Below are positions 45,417-53,563 of a DNA stretch of 64,000 nucleotides, in pieces; position 1 is the first letter of the stretch, and each line of letters begins with the position of its first letter. The notes below the pieces were generated by a model. It was given only the letters and a program-made list of their open reading frames with translations, was not told the origin of the DNA and ran no database searches. The stretch is from Blastococcus sp. TF02A-30. GTDB taxonomy: Bacteria; Actinomycetota; Actinomycetes; Mycobacteriales; Geodermatophilaceae. The DNA lies in the NCBI RefSeq assembly GCF_003319185.1, contig NZ_QOHJ01000005.1, forward strand, positions 248,001-312,000, given 5' to 3'. Both the position numbers and the translations under genes were made by a program.

Positions 45417-46091
45417 TCAGTCGACGAGGTCGGGAGCCGGCTGCTCGCCGGCCGCTCCGGCGGTGTTGGCCAGCTCGACGCCCTCCAGGAACCCGCGGGC
45501 CCGCTCGGCGCGCGGGTAGCGGGCGACCAGCGCCCAGAAGCGCTCGTCGTGCCCTGGCTCGAGCAGGTGCACCAGCTCGTGCACGAGCACGTAGTCGATG
45601 ACGTAGTCGGGCATCGACTGCAGCCGGCTCGACAGCCGGATGCTGCGGTCGGTCGGGGTGCACGACCCCCAGCGGCGCTGCTGGTTGTCCACCCAGCGGA
45701 CGCTGGCCGGTTCGGCCAGCCCGTCCAGGTGCGCCGCGGACAGCGCACGCGCGCGGACCATCAGCTCGTCGTTCCCGCCGAGCGAGCGCCGGCGCCGCTC
45801 CTCGCGGGTGCGCAGCTTGGCCACCATCTGGGCCACCCACCGCTGCTCCTCCGCGCGGCTGAACGCCGCCGGGATGAGGACGACGGTGCGGCCCATCTCC
45901 CGGTACGCCGTCACGGTGCGCCGGCGCCGGGCGCTGCGCCGCACCTCGACGACGTCCTCGCCGTCGGTCGGCGGGACGGGATCGGCCGACCTGCCGCGGG
46001 CCGCGGGCAGCGCTCGACCGCCACCCTCGAGCGACGGCGGGACGCCGTCCGGCTCGGGGTGTGCGGAAGCGTCAGGCGGCGATCCGGGCAC
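45417..46091 (-). CDS. M48/YgjP-like metallopeptidase
   Basis: About 224 residues. VLVHELVHLLEPGHDERFWALVARY holds the HExxH zinc motif and the third His, and VRWVDNQQRRWGSCTPTDRSIRLSSRL is the WGSC block of the YgjP/SprT-like family. A basic region with RSARRRRTVTAYREMGRTVVLIPA precedes it. Function unknown, possibly protein quality control. The GTG at 46091 is a guess; the frame remains open upstream and an upstream GTG (46109) also fits. Confidence 0.85.
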   Translation of the reverse strand: MPGSPPDASAHPEPDGVPPSLEGGGRALPAARGRSADPVPPTDGEDVVEVRRSARRRRTVTAYREMGRTVVLIPAAFSRAEEQRWVAQMVAKLRTREERRRRSLGGNDELMVRARALSAAHLDGLAEPASVRWVDNQQRRWGSCTPTDRSIRLSSRLQSMPDYVIDYVLVHELVHLLEPGHDERFWALVARYPRAERARGFLEGVELANTAGAAGEQPAPDLVD

Positions 46092-46503
46092 GGGGGCACC
46101 GTAAGCCACGGGGGCGGCTGCGCGCCCGCCCGAGGACACCCGCTCGGGTGCACGTCGCACGACCGGTGGACACCGGCCCCGCCCGACCGGCGCACGCGCA
46201 CCCCGACCGGTGCGTTCCACAACGGTCGGCGCGGGATAGCCGCAGGTCGGAACCCCTGTCGGGGGAAGCGCCGGCGGGTTGTCCCCGTCCCCCTCCCCCG
46301 GCCGCGCACAGGGACACGCCGAACGGTCCCCACGTGCTCCACAGCTCTGTCCACAGGCTGTGGGCAGACGGCTCGCGCCGGGCGTGCGGACGCGGCCGCC
46401 CCCGGTGGCGGGAACGCGCGGCACGGGTAGCGTGCTCGCGCATGCGGCGCCCGGCGAGCGCGCCGCCATCCCCCCAGAACCACCCGACGACCGAGGAGAT
46501 CCC
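46092..46503. other. Intergenic region between M48-like and DUF5679 genes
   Basis: About 400 bases with no clear gene apart from possible extension of the M48-like frame. Near 46335-46380 several CCACA/TGTGG elements occur, including the palindrome CCACA-GGC-TGTGG. They may be regulator sites for the divergent genes. A GAGGAG ribosome site for the DUF5679 gene lies at its right end. Confidence 0.4.
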
Positions 46504-46656
46504 GTGGCGGAGAGCTACAACGGCTACTGCGTGAAGTGCAAGGAGAAGCGCGACTTCGATGGCGAGGTCAAGGTCAGCGAGTCCGGTCGCCGGATGGCGC
46601 AGGGCACCTGCCCGGTCTGCGGCACCAAGATGAACCGGATCCTCGGCAAGGCCTGA
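46504..46656 (+). CDS. DUF5679 zinc-ribbon protein (50 residues)
   Basis: A tiny protein with four cysteines (C9, C12, C36, C39) in YCVKCKEKR and TCPVCGTKM, a zinc ribbon. The C-terminus MNRILGKA is conserved. GAGGAG precedes the GTG at 46504, and a hairpin terminator follows at 46666. Widespread in actinobacteria (Rv3197-region neighbourhood), unknown function, perhaps nucleic-acid binding. Confidence 0.88.
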   Translation: MAESYNGYCVKCKEKRDFDGEVKVSESGRRMAQGTCPVCGTKMNRILGKA

Positions 46657-46665
46657 ACCGCACCG

Positions 46666-46702
46666 CGACGGCGGCGACTTCCCCACGGGAGCGCCGCCGT
46701 CG
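46666..46702 (+). terminator. Hairpin terminator after DUF5679 gene
   Basis: An 11-bp perfect stem (CGACGGCGGCG / CGCCGCCGTCG) with a 15-base loop, 9 bases after the stop, followed by TCGTT. Confidence 0.7.
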
Positions 46703-46763
46703 TCGTTCCCGGACCTGTGGACGACGCCGGCGCGAGCGGTGCACCCGCTGCGACGCTGCCCGG

Positions 46764-47807
46764 GTGAGCGATCCCCGCCCCTTCCTCCCCGCCGCCACCC
46801 CGCTCCTGCACCGCGGTGCGGACGGCCTGCAGGTCGGCGGCGTGGACTCCACCGACGGGCTGCTGGTCCAGCCGCCGCCGGCCGGTCTGGCCCGGTTGCT
46901 GCGCGGGCTGGACGGCCGGCGGGTGCAGCACGCCGTGCTCGCCGACGCCACCCGCAGCGGGCTGGACGGCGCAGCCGTCACCGCCGTCCTCGAGGGCCTC
47001 CGGGACGCCGGCCTCCTGGTCGACGCCGACGCCGGGGACCTGCTGGCGACCGACGCCGGACCGGCGGCCGCGGCGCGTGCCGCCGTGGAGCTCGCCGCGC
47101 CCGGTGGGTGGCGGGCGCGGCGCGCGGCCACGGTCGTCGTGGAGGGCGCCACGCGCGTCGGGGTCCCGCTGGCCGCCGTGCTGGGCGCCAGCGGCATCGG
47201 CCGGGTGAGCGTCCGGGATCCGGGGCTGACCACCGCCGAGGACGCCGTCGTCGGCGGGCTGGCCGCCGGCGACGAGGGCCGGCCCCGGGCCCTGGCCGCG
47301 GCCGACGCGGTGCGCCGGGCCAGCCCGCTCACCGACCTGCGCCCGCTCCCCGACGGCGTGCGCCCCGACCTCGTCGTCCTCACCCGGCCGTGGGCCGCGT
47401 CCGATCCCGCCGTCGGCGGGCTGCAGCGGGACGGCGTGCCGCACCTGGTGGCCACCGTCCGGGGCGCCACCGGCATCGTCGGTCCGCTCGTCGTCCCCGG
47501 TGCCACCAGCTGCCTGCGCTGCGCCGACCTGCACCGCCGGGACGCCGATCCGGCCTGGCCCCAGCTGGCCGCCCAGCTCACCGCCGGGCAGGTGCCGGCC
47601 AGCGGGGCGACCGTCACGTGCCTGCTCACCGCGGTGACGGCGGCGGTCCAGGTGCTCGCGTTCGTGGACCGGTCCGCCGCGCCGGTCACCCTCGGGGGCA
47701 CCCTGGAGCTGGTACCTCCGGACCTCGCCGCGCGGGTGCGCCGCTGGCCGCCGCACCCGGAGTGCGGCTGTGCGGCAGCGGGAGGAGCCCCGGACAGGGG
47801 AGAATGA
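46764..47807 (+). CDS. ThiF/TOMM leader-binding-like protein
   Basis: A 347-residue protein. The N-terminal part resembles the winged-helix leader-binding domain of RiPP proteins (GLQVGGVDSTDGLLVQPPPAGLARLLRGLDG) and the rest the E1/ThiF fold (VVVEGATRVGVPLAAVLGASGIGRVSVRDPG). Cysteines in SCLRCADLH and ECGCA look like a zinc site. No YcaO enzyme or precursor peptide is nearby; the neighbourhood is conserved (Rv3196-like). It may be a repurposed stand-alone E1-like protein. The GTG at 46764 starts it. Confidence 0.8.
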   Translation: MSDPRPFLPAATPLLHRGADGLQVGGVDSTDGLLVQPPPAGLARLLRGLDGRRVQHAVLADATRSGLDGAAVTAVLEGLRDAGLLVDADAGDLLATDAGPAAAARAAVELAAPGGWRARRAATVVVEGATRVGVPLAAVLGASGIGRVSVRDPGLTTAEDAVVGGLAAGDEGRPRALAAADAVRRASPLTDLRPLPDGVRPDLVVLTRPWAASDPAVGGLQRDGVPHLVATVRGATGIVGPLVVPGATSCLRCADLHRRDADPAWPQLAAQLTAGQVPASGATVTCLLTAVTAAVQVLAFVDRSAAPVTLGGTLELVPPDLAARVRRWPPHPECGCAAAGGAPDRGE

Positions 47808-47887
47808 CGGTGAGCGCGCTCGCGGGCTCACCACGGACCAACCGGCGGTGCCGCACGAACGGGGCACGGCGCCGACGAGGAGGACGC

Positions 47888-49210
47888 GTGAGTGACGACC
47901 GACCGGTGATGCCGCGGGGCTCGGTGTCCCGGACCGCGCGGCTGGCCTCCCTCCCGCTGGGCGCCGCCGGGCGGGCCACCCTCGGGCTGGGCAAGCGGCT
48001 CTCCGGTCAGTCCGCCGACGCGGTCGCCGCCGAGCTGCAGCAGCGCACCGCCGAGCAGCTGTTCGCCGTCCTCGGCCAGCTCAAGGGTGGCGCCATGAAG
48101 CTGGGCCAGACGCTGTCGGTCTTCGAGGCCGCGGTGCCCGAGGAGATGGCGGCGCCCTACCGGGAGGCGCTGGTCAAGCTGCAGGAGGAGGCGCCGCCGA
48201 TGCCGGTGCGCACCGTGCACGCGGTGCTCGCCCAGCAGCTCGGCGGCACGTGGCGGCAGCGGTTCGCCGACTTCGACGACCGGCCCGCAGCGGCCGCGAG
48301 CATCGGTCAGGTGCACCGGGCGACGTGGCGCGACGGCCGCGACGTGGCGGTCAAGATCCAGTACCCGGGCGCCGCCACCGCGCTCATGGCCGACCTCAAC
48401 CAGCTGAGCCGCTTCGCCCGGCTGTTCGCCGCGCTGTTCCCCGGCATGGACGTCAAGCCGCTCATCGCCGAGCTCAAGGCACGCGTGGTCGAGGAGCTCG
48501 ACTACGGCCTCGAGGCCGACGCCCAGCGGCAGTTCGCCGCCGCCTACGCCGGCGATCCGCAGATCGTCGTCCCGCGGGTCGTGGCCAGCGCCCCGAAGGT
48601 CATCGTCTCGGAGTGGCTCGAGGGCACGCCGCTGTCGCGGATCATCGCCGACGGGACGCGTGAGCAGCGCGACCGCGCCGGTCTGCTCATGGCGCTGCTG
48701 CACTTCTCCGCCCCGCAGCGGGCGGGGCTGCTGCACGCCGATCCGCACCCGGGCAACTTCCGGCTCATGCCCGACGGGCGCCTCGGCGTCATCGACTTCG
48801 GGGCGACGGCCCGGCTGCCCGACGGGCACCCCGAGCCGATCGGCCGGCTGCTGCGCTGGGCGCTGGCCGGCAAGGCCGACGAGGTGCTGGCCGACCTGCG
48901 GTCCGAGGGTTTCGTGCTCCCCAGCGCCCAGATCGACGCCCAGGGCGTGCTCGACTTCCTGCTCCCCATGCTGGACCCGGTCGCCCGGCCGCGCTTCCAC
49001 TTCACCCGCGCGTGGATGCAGGAGCAGGCGGGTCGCCTCGCCGATCCGCGCAGCGACATGAGCCGGCTCGGCCGCCAGCTCAACCTGCCCCCGGCCTACC
49101 TGCTCATCCACCGGGTGACGATCGGGTCCATCGGGGTGCTGTGCCAGCTCGACGCCGAGGGTCCCTTCCGCTCGGTCATCGAGGAGTGGCTGCCCGGCTT
49201 CACGGGATAG
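47888..49210 (+). CDS. ABC1/UbiB-family atypical kinase
   Basis: A 440-residue protein. KxGQ (GGAMKLGQTLS), the alanine-rich loop AAASIGQVHRA, VAVKIQYPG (Lys), the catalytic LLHADPHPGNF and VIDFGATARL are all present. Relatives regulate quinone or lipid metabolism via ATPase activity. In mycobacteria the homologue (Rv3197) lies next to whiB7 and belongs to the antibiotic-resistance regulon, as might be the case here. It begins GTG 47888, and a terminator follows. Confidence 0.93.
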   Translation: MSDDRPVMPRGSVSRTARLASLPLGAAGRATLGLGKRLSGQSADAVAAELQQRTAEQLFAVLGQLKGGAMKLGQTLSVFEAAVPEEMAAPYREALVKLQEEAPPMPVRTVHAVLAQQLGGTWRQRFADFDDRPAAAASIGQVHRATWRDGRDVAVKIQYPGAATALMADLNQLSRFARLFAALFPGMDVKPLIAELKARVVEELDYGLEADAQRQFAAAYAGDPQIVVPRVVASAPKVIVSEWLEGTPLSRIIADGTREQRDRAGLLMALLHFSAPQRAGLLHADPHPGNFRLMPDGRLGVIDFGATARLPDGHPEPIGRLLRWALAGKADEVLADLRSEGFVLPSAQIDAQGVLDFLLPMLDPVARPRFHFTRAWMQEQAGRLADPRSDMSRLGRQLNLPPAYLLIHRVTIGSIGVLCQLDAEGPFRSVIEEWLPGFTG

Positions 49211-49213
49211 CAG

Positions 49214-49256
49214 GAGGCCGGGCCCGGACGCACCGGGAGCGTCCGGACCCGGCCTC
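49214..49256. terminator. Hairpin between ABC1 gene and convergent small gene
   Basis: A long imperfect stem (GAGGCCGGG-C-CCGGACGC / GCGTCCGG-A-CCCGGCCTC; one mismatch) with a seven-base loop, directly after the ABC1 stop. Confidence 0.75.
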
Positions 49257-49298
49257 GGTCGGGTGGTCGGTGACCGACCTGGATCGGCCGGCTGCGGT

Positions 49299-49463
49299 TC
49301 AGTAGACGGCCGCGCTCAGGCGGGCGGCGCGGCGGACCGCGCGCTCGGCGCGCCGGGCGGCGCGTCGGGCCAGGTACAGGCGGTGGGCGCGCGAGGCGGC
49401 CATGGCCTGCTCCTGCATCTCCTGCATGCGGTGGTGCGCGAGCTCGTGCTCGAGGGTGTGCAT
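49299..49463 (-). CDS. Small basic helical protein (54 residues)
   Basis: Begins MHTLEHELAHHRMQEMQEQ and ends RRAARRAERAVRRAARLSA; likely one long amphipathic, arginine-rich helix. GAAGGAA precedes the ATG at 49463. It lies 71 bases downstream of whiB7 on the same strand, so it may be cotranscribed with it. No family known. Confidence 0.65.
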   Translation of the reverse strand: MHTLEHELAHHRMQEMQEQAMAASRAHRLYLARRAARRAERAVRRAARLSAAVY

Positions 49464-49534
49464 GGCTGGTTCCTTCGAGTTGGTCCTGGCTGGTGGGCCC
49501 GCGCCGATCGGCGCGGGGAACTGCTGGTGGGTGC

Positions 49535-49879
49535 TCACGCGGCGGTCACCTTGCGGGGGCGGCCGCGCGGCCGCTTCCGGGCGATGACCACCCCGCGCTC
49601 GAAGATCTCGCCGCCCCAGACGCCCCAGGGCTCGCCCCGGTCCAGCGCGCCCGCCAGGCAGGCGTCGCGGACGGGGCACTCGGCGCAGAAGGTCTTCGCC
49701 AGCTCCAGCTGCGCCGGGGTGTCGGCGAACCAGAGCTCCGGGTCCTCCTCACGGCACGGCAGCGGGCGCCGTACCGGTGCGGGTGACAGAGGCGTGTGCG
49801 GCCGTCTCGGCGTCGCACCGCCGGTCCGGGGGAGCCCGGTTCGGCGGTGGGACGTCGGGCGGTCGATCGTCTGCTGCAC
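49535..49879 (-). CDS. whiB7: WhiB7 antibiotic-resistance regulator
   Basis: A 114-residue Wbl protein with cluster cysteines C42, C65, C68 and C74, the EPWGVWGGE turn (83-91) and the C-terminal AT-hook RGRPRK (105-110) that distinguishes WhiB7. It binds the sigma factor and AT-rich DNA next to -35 elements, switching on intrinsic drug-resistance genes, and activates itself. The GTG at 49879 follows GAGGAGGAG. The long leader upstream carries a 98-codon ORF and a terminator-like hairpin. It lies between the ABC1 kinase and uvrD2, as in mycobacteria. Confidence 0.95.
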   Translation of the reverse strand: MQQTIDRPTSHRRTGLPRTGGATPRRPHTPLSPAPVRRPLPCREEDPELWFADTPAQLELAKTFCAECPVRDACLAGALDRGEPWGVWGGEIFERGVVIARKRPRGRPRKVTAA

Positions 49880-49964
49880 TGCCGCTCCTCCTCGTTCTCG
49901 TCGTGTCGCGGCCGGCGGAAGGCCCGCCGACCGAAGTCGGGGCCGGGTGCCGCGGACATGAAGA

Positions 49965-49999
49965 AGGCCGCGGATCCCGGGGTTCGGGTTCCGCGGCCT
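49965..49999 (-). terminator. Attenuator hairpin in the whiB7 leader
   Basis: On the minus strand AGGCCGCGGA pairs with TCCGCGGCCT, with an inner CCCG/CGGG stem, followed by TCTTC. It starts about 20 bases after the leader-ORF stop and lies 85 bases before the whiB7 GTG. This fits a conditional terminator whose readthrough depends on leader translation. Confidence 0.7.
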
Positions 50000-50019
50000 C
50001 GAGGAGGACCGGCGAGCGG

Positions 50020-50316
50020 TTAGCTCTGCGGTCTTCCTCGGGACTGGATCCCGAGGGTGGTGCCGTTGTTGTCGGTGGTGGTGCTGTCGAGGTCGCTCAC
50101 GGCGAGGGCCGGCTGCAGGGCCGACTCGCGGACGGCGCCGAAGTCATCGATGCCGCGGAGGCGGCGGGCGATGGGCAGACCGGTCCCGTGGAACGGAGCG
50201 GCAGTGCCCGCCATGACGACACCGGCGACGGAGCGGGTGCAGGCGTACGAGCGCACGTCAGCGCCGCCCAGGGCGGAGAACCCGCTGGGGGCGTCGGTCC
50301 ACATCGTCTTGATCAC
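50020..50316 (-). CDS. 98-codon whiB7 leader ORF (possible uORF)
   Basis: An ORF starting at GTG 50316 after a strong GAGGAGGGGC site and ending TGA/TAG-type at 50020; its protein starts MIKTMWTDAPSGFSALGG, contains ARRLRGIDDFG and ends in a Thr/Asn-rich stretch (STTTDNNGTTLG). No known family. It lies entirely within the presumed whiB7 transcript (start near 50384) and stops close to the attenuator. Its last part can form the hairpin CCTCGGGA/TCCCGAGG. It is longer than the whiB7 uORFs I know of and may be a real protein, a regulatory leader or both. Confidence 0.6.
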   Translation of the reverse strand: MIKTMWTDAPSGFSALGGADVRSYACTRSVAGVVMAGTAAPFHGTGLPIARRLRGIDDFGAVRESALQPALAVSDLDSTTTDNNGTTLGIQSRGRPQS

Positions 50317-50390
50317 GTCGCCCCTCCTCTCGGGTCGTCGATCGCGGCCGGGCGGCCGCGGTCGGGGCGGTGCAGTTCGTGTGTGCAGGG

Positions 50391-50429
50391 ACACTAGGGG
50401 GGCGGCGCGGACAGGGTCAATCCAATTAA
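50391..50429 (-). promoter_or_regulatory. whiB7 promoter with AT-rich WhiB7 box
   Basis: On the minus strand TTGACC (50420-50415) and TAGTGT (50396-50391) are separated by 18 bases. Directly upstream of the -35 is TTAATT (50429-50424), rare AT-rich DNA in this genome and placed where WhiB7 contacts its promoters. Strong candidate for autoactivation. Confidence 0.7.
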
Positions 50430-50506
50430 CGCGCGCGTCGCCCGAACGGGATCGGGGCGGTGCCGCAACCGGCCCGCCGTCGCCGTCCGCGACGTGCCGG
50501 TAGCCC

Positions 50507-52537
50507 TCAGGAGGCCGCGTCGCCCACCACGGTGGCGAGCACGTCCTCGCCGTAGAGCTCGAGCTTGCGGGCACCCACACCGGGCAGCGCGGACAGCTCG
50601 CGGAGGTTGGCCGGTCGCGTCTCGGCGATGGCCTGCAGCGTGGCGTCGGTGAAGACCACGTAGGCCGGCACCGACGCGGCCTGGGCGGCCTGGCTGCGCC
50701 AGCCGCGCAGCCGCTCGAACAGCTCCCCCGCCGCGCCCTCCAGCACCACCTTCTGCCGCTTGGCCGGGCGCTTGGACGGCGGTGCCGTCGGCCCGGAGTC
50801 GGGCGCCAGCCCGGTGAGGAACCGGCTGCGCGGCCGGGCCCGCTTGGCCCCGGGGTTGCGGGCCAGCGACCAGGAGCAGGTGAGCTGCTCGCGCGCCCGG
50901 GTGATGGCGACGTACAGCAGCCGCCGCTCCTCCTCCACCGCGTCCGGCCGGGACAGCGACTGCGCGATCGGCACCACGCCGTCGACCAGCCCGACGACGA
51001 AGACGACGTCCCACTCCAGGCCCTTGGCCGCGTGCATCGAGGCCAGGGTGACGCCCTGGACCGTCGGCGCGTGCTGGGCGTCGGCGCGCTCGGCGAGGTG
51101 CTGCACGAAACCGGGCAGGTCGAGCTGCGGGTTCTCGGCGACGAGGTCGACGGCGAGGTCGACCAGGGCGGACAGCGACTGCCAGCGGTCGCGCGCCGCT
51201 CCCCCGGCCGGCGGCCGGTGCTCCACCCAGCCCGTCGAGGCGAGCACGTCGCGGACGGTGGGCACGAGCATCCCCGGCTCGCTGCCGCCGGCCGCCGCGC
51301 CGCGGAGGAGCAGGACCGCCTCGCGCACCTCGGGGCGCTCGAAGAACCGCTCGCCGCCCTTGAGCACGTAGGGCACGCCGACGTCGGCCAGCGCGGACTC
51401 GTAGACCTGCGACTGCGCGTTGATGCGGAACAGCACGGCGATCTCCGACGCCGGCGTCCCCTCGTCGATCAGCGCCCGGCAGCGCGCGGCGACGGCGGCC
51501 GCCTCGGCCGGCTCGTCGGCGTGCTCGACGAAGCGCGGCTCCACGCCGTCGGCGCGCTGGCCGAGCAGCCGCAGCCCGGGCAGCCCCTTGCGCCTGGGGG
51601 CCATCCCGATCAGCCGGTTGGCCAGCCCGACGACCTGCGGCGTCGACCGGTAGTCGCGCTCGAGCTTGACCACCGTGGAGTCGGGATAGCGGTCGGCGAA
51701 GCCGAGCAGGTAGTCGGGGTCGGCACCGGTGAACGAGTAGATGGTCTGGTTCGGGTCACCGACGACGCAGACCTCGGCGCGGCCGCCGAGCCAGGCGTCC
51801 AGCAGCCGCTGCTGCAGCGGGTTGACGTCCTGGTACTCGTCGACGACGAAGTGCCGGTACTGGCCGCGCACCTGCCGGGCGACGTCGGGGTGCTCCTCGA
51901 GCGCGTAGGCGGTGACCAGCAGCAGGTCCTCGAAGTCGAGGGCGCCGTCGCGCTGCTTGGCCGACTCGTAGCTGGCGTACACCGCAGCGACGGCAGCGGC
52001 CTCGAACGGGGGCTCCCGCCCGGCGGCCTTGGCGCGGGCCGGGTAGTCGTCGGGCGTGGCCAGCGTGGTCTTCGCCCACTCGATCTCGCTGGCCAGGTCG
52101 CGGAGGCTGGTGCGGTCGGTGGTGAGCCGGTTGCGCGCGGCGGCGGTGGCCACCACCCGCAGCTTGTTCTCGATGAGCGCCGGCATGGGGCCGCCGAGCA
52201 CCCGCGGCGCGAAGTAGCGCAGCTGCCGCATGGCCGCGGCGTGGAAGGTGCGGGCCTGGACCCCGCCGACGTCGAGCGCGGCCAGCCGGCCGCGCAGCTC
52301 GCCGGCCGCGCGCGCGGTGAAGGTCACCGCGAGCACCTGCTCGGGGACGTAGACGCCGGTGTGCACGCCGTAGGCGATGCGGTGGGTGATCGTGCGGGTC
52401 TTGCCGGTGCCGGCACCGGCGAGGATGCAGACCGGTCCGGTGACCGCCTGGGCGGCCTCGCGCTGCTCGTCGTCGAGGCCGGCCAGCACGTCGTCCGCCC
52501 GCGACCCCGACCGGGTCACGGCGCTCGTCGGCGGCAT
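50507..52537 (-). CDS. uvrD2: UvrD2-type DNA helicase with HRDC domain
   Basis: A 676-residue SF1A helicase. Walker A AGAGTGKTRT, DEYQDVNPLQQ (Walker B), GDPNQTIYSFTGA, ERDYRST and the VAITRARE end are intact, and residues 595-670 form an HRDC domain (PAYVVFTDATLQAIAETRP). The linker before HRDC usually has a zinc tetracysteine in UvrD2 but here holds none. Essential for viability and DNA repair in mycobacteria. The ATG at 52537 follows GGGAGG. Confidence 0.95.
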   Translation of the reverse strand: MPPTSAVTRSGSRADDVLAGLDDEQREAAQAVTGPVCILAGAGTGKTRTITHRIAYGVHTGVYVPEQVLAVTFTARAAGELRGRLAALDVGGVQARTFHAAAMRQLRYFAPRVLGGPMPALIENKLRVVATAAARNRLTTDRTSLRDLASEIEWAKTTLATPDDYPARAKAAGREPPFEAAAVAAVYASYESAKQRDGALDFEDLLLVTAYALEEHPDVARQVRGQYRHFVVDEYQDVNPLQQRLLDAWLGGRAEVCVVGDPNQTIYSFTGADPDYLLGFADRYPDSTVVKLERDYRSTPQVVGLANRLIGMAPRRKGLPGLRLLGQRADGVEPRFVEHADEPAEAAAVAARCRALIDEGTPASEIAVLFRINAQSQVYESALADVGVPYVLKGGERFFERPEVREAVLLLRGAAAGGSEPGMLVPTVRDVLASTGWVEHRPPAGGAARDRWQSLSALVDLAVDLVAENPQLDLPGFVQHLAERADAQHAPTVQGVTLASMHAAKGLEWDVVFVVGLVDGVVPIAQSLSRPDAVEEERRLLYVAITRAREQLTCSWSLARNPGAKRARPRSRFLTGLAPDSGPTAPPSKRPAKRQKVVLEGAAGELFERLRGWRSQAAQAASVPAYVVFTDATLQAIAETRPANLRELSALPGVGARKLELYGEDVLATVVGDAAS

Positions 52538-52689
52538 CGGGCCTCCCTCTCGTCGGCTGACCCGTCGATCCTCCCAGCCGCTGCCGACGCAGCGGGGAAG
52601 CATCCCCAGGAACGGCACGTTGACCCGGACACGGCGTTCACCCGTCCAGGGGTGGACCGACGCACGACGACCATGGAGGATCCACCCCG

Positions 52690-52953
52690 ATGACCGCGAC
52701 CCCCGGCGCAGCCGTGACCATGTACACCACCACGTGGTGCGGCTACTGCGTCCGGCTGAAGAAGCTCATGCAGCGCGAGGGCATCGAGTTCGCCGAGGTC
52801 GACATCGAGCAGGACCCGCAGGCCGCCGACGTCGTCACCGCCGCCAACGGCGGCAACCGCACCGTGCCCACGCTCGTCTTCGCCGACGGCAGCGCCCTGA
52901 CCAACCCGAGCCTCGAGCAGGTCAAGGACCAGCTCGCCCGCGCGGAGGCGTGA
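52690..52953 (+). CDS. mrx1: Mycoredoxin (glutaredoxin-fold, CGYC)
   Basis: An 87-residue oxidoreductase with active site TWCGYC (Cys17, Cys20), cis-Pro region TVPTLVF, and the glutaredoxin fold. Reduces mycothiol-mixed disulfides. Divergent from uvrD2; same order as in mycobacteria. The ATG at 52690 follows a GGAGGA-like site. Confidence 0.94.
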   Translation: MTATPGAAVTMYTTTWCGYCVRLKKLMQREGIEFAEVDIEQDPQAADVVTAANGGNRTVPTLVFADGSALTNPSLEQVKDQLARAEA

Positions 52954-52960
52954 GCTCCTC

Positions 52961-53563
52961 GTGATCCCCGGCCCCCGTCCCGCGGAAGAGCGGTCGCACC
53001 CGCTCGCGGGGCGGGGTGACCGTGCGCCGTCGGAGCCGCTGCCCACCGGGGAGCCCGCGCCGCTTCCCGTCGCCCTGACCCGCACCCCGCAGGGCTGGGC
53101 GGTCGTCTCCCCCGACGGGCTCGACCCGGTGGGCGACCTCGTCGAGGGCCTGTCCCTCGCCGACCTCGTCGCCGAGGAGCTCGGCGCCGTACCCGAGCCC
53201 GACCGCTCCGCCCGCCGGTCCGCCCGCGGGCCGGGCCGGCCCCCGGCCGAGGTCGACCCCGTCGCCGCCCGCATCGCCGCGCTCGAGCGCACGGTGGCCC
53301 AGCTGGAGCACGCGCTGGCGGCACGCGTGGCCACCGAGCGGGCCATCGGCGTCCTCGCCGAGCGCCACGGAACCGGCCCGCGGGCGGCGTTCGAGAACCT
53401 GCGCCGCGAGGCCCGCTCCCAGGGCCGACCGGTGGCCGAGCTCGCCCGCGAAGTGCTCGAGGGGCTCGCCGAGGACGCCGCTCCGGCTGCGGACCCCGCC
53501 GTCCCGGTGGCGCAGCCCGCCGAGCCGACGCCCCCGCTGGCGATCGCGGACGGCCGGTCCTGA
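52961..53563 (+). CDS. ANTAR domain protein without receiver domain
   Basis: A 200-residue protein. LERTVAQLEHALAARVATERAIGVLAERHGTGPRAAFENLRREARSQGRPVAELAREVLEGL is the ANTAR helical RNA-binding domain (about residues 108-170), reported here only by its key features: paired conserved Ala/Arg and the AIG helix. The N-terminal part is disordered and proline-rich. No receiver domain, so it is not a PdtaR. It may act in antitermination. Starts GTG 52961, eight bases after mrx1. Confidence 0.85.
   Translation: MIPGPRPAEERSHPLAGRGDRAPSEPLPTGEPAPLPVALTRTPQGWAVVSPDGLDPVGDLVEGLSLADLVAEELGAVPEPDRSARRSARGPGRPPAEVDPVAARIAALERTVAQLEHALAARVATERAIGVLAERHGTGPRAAFENLRREARSQGRPVAELAREVLEGLAEDAAPAADPAVPVAQPAEPTPPLAIADGRS

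Noticed and set aside
46335-46380. CCACA/TGTGG cluster resembling DnaA boxes
   Set aside because: The elements are CTGTCCACA-like rather than TTGTCCACA, there is no AT-rich unwinding region and no dnaA/dnaN genes nearby, so a replication origin is not supported.
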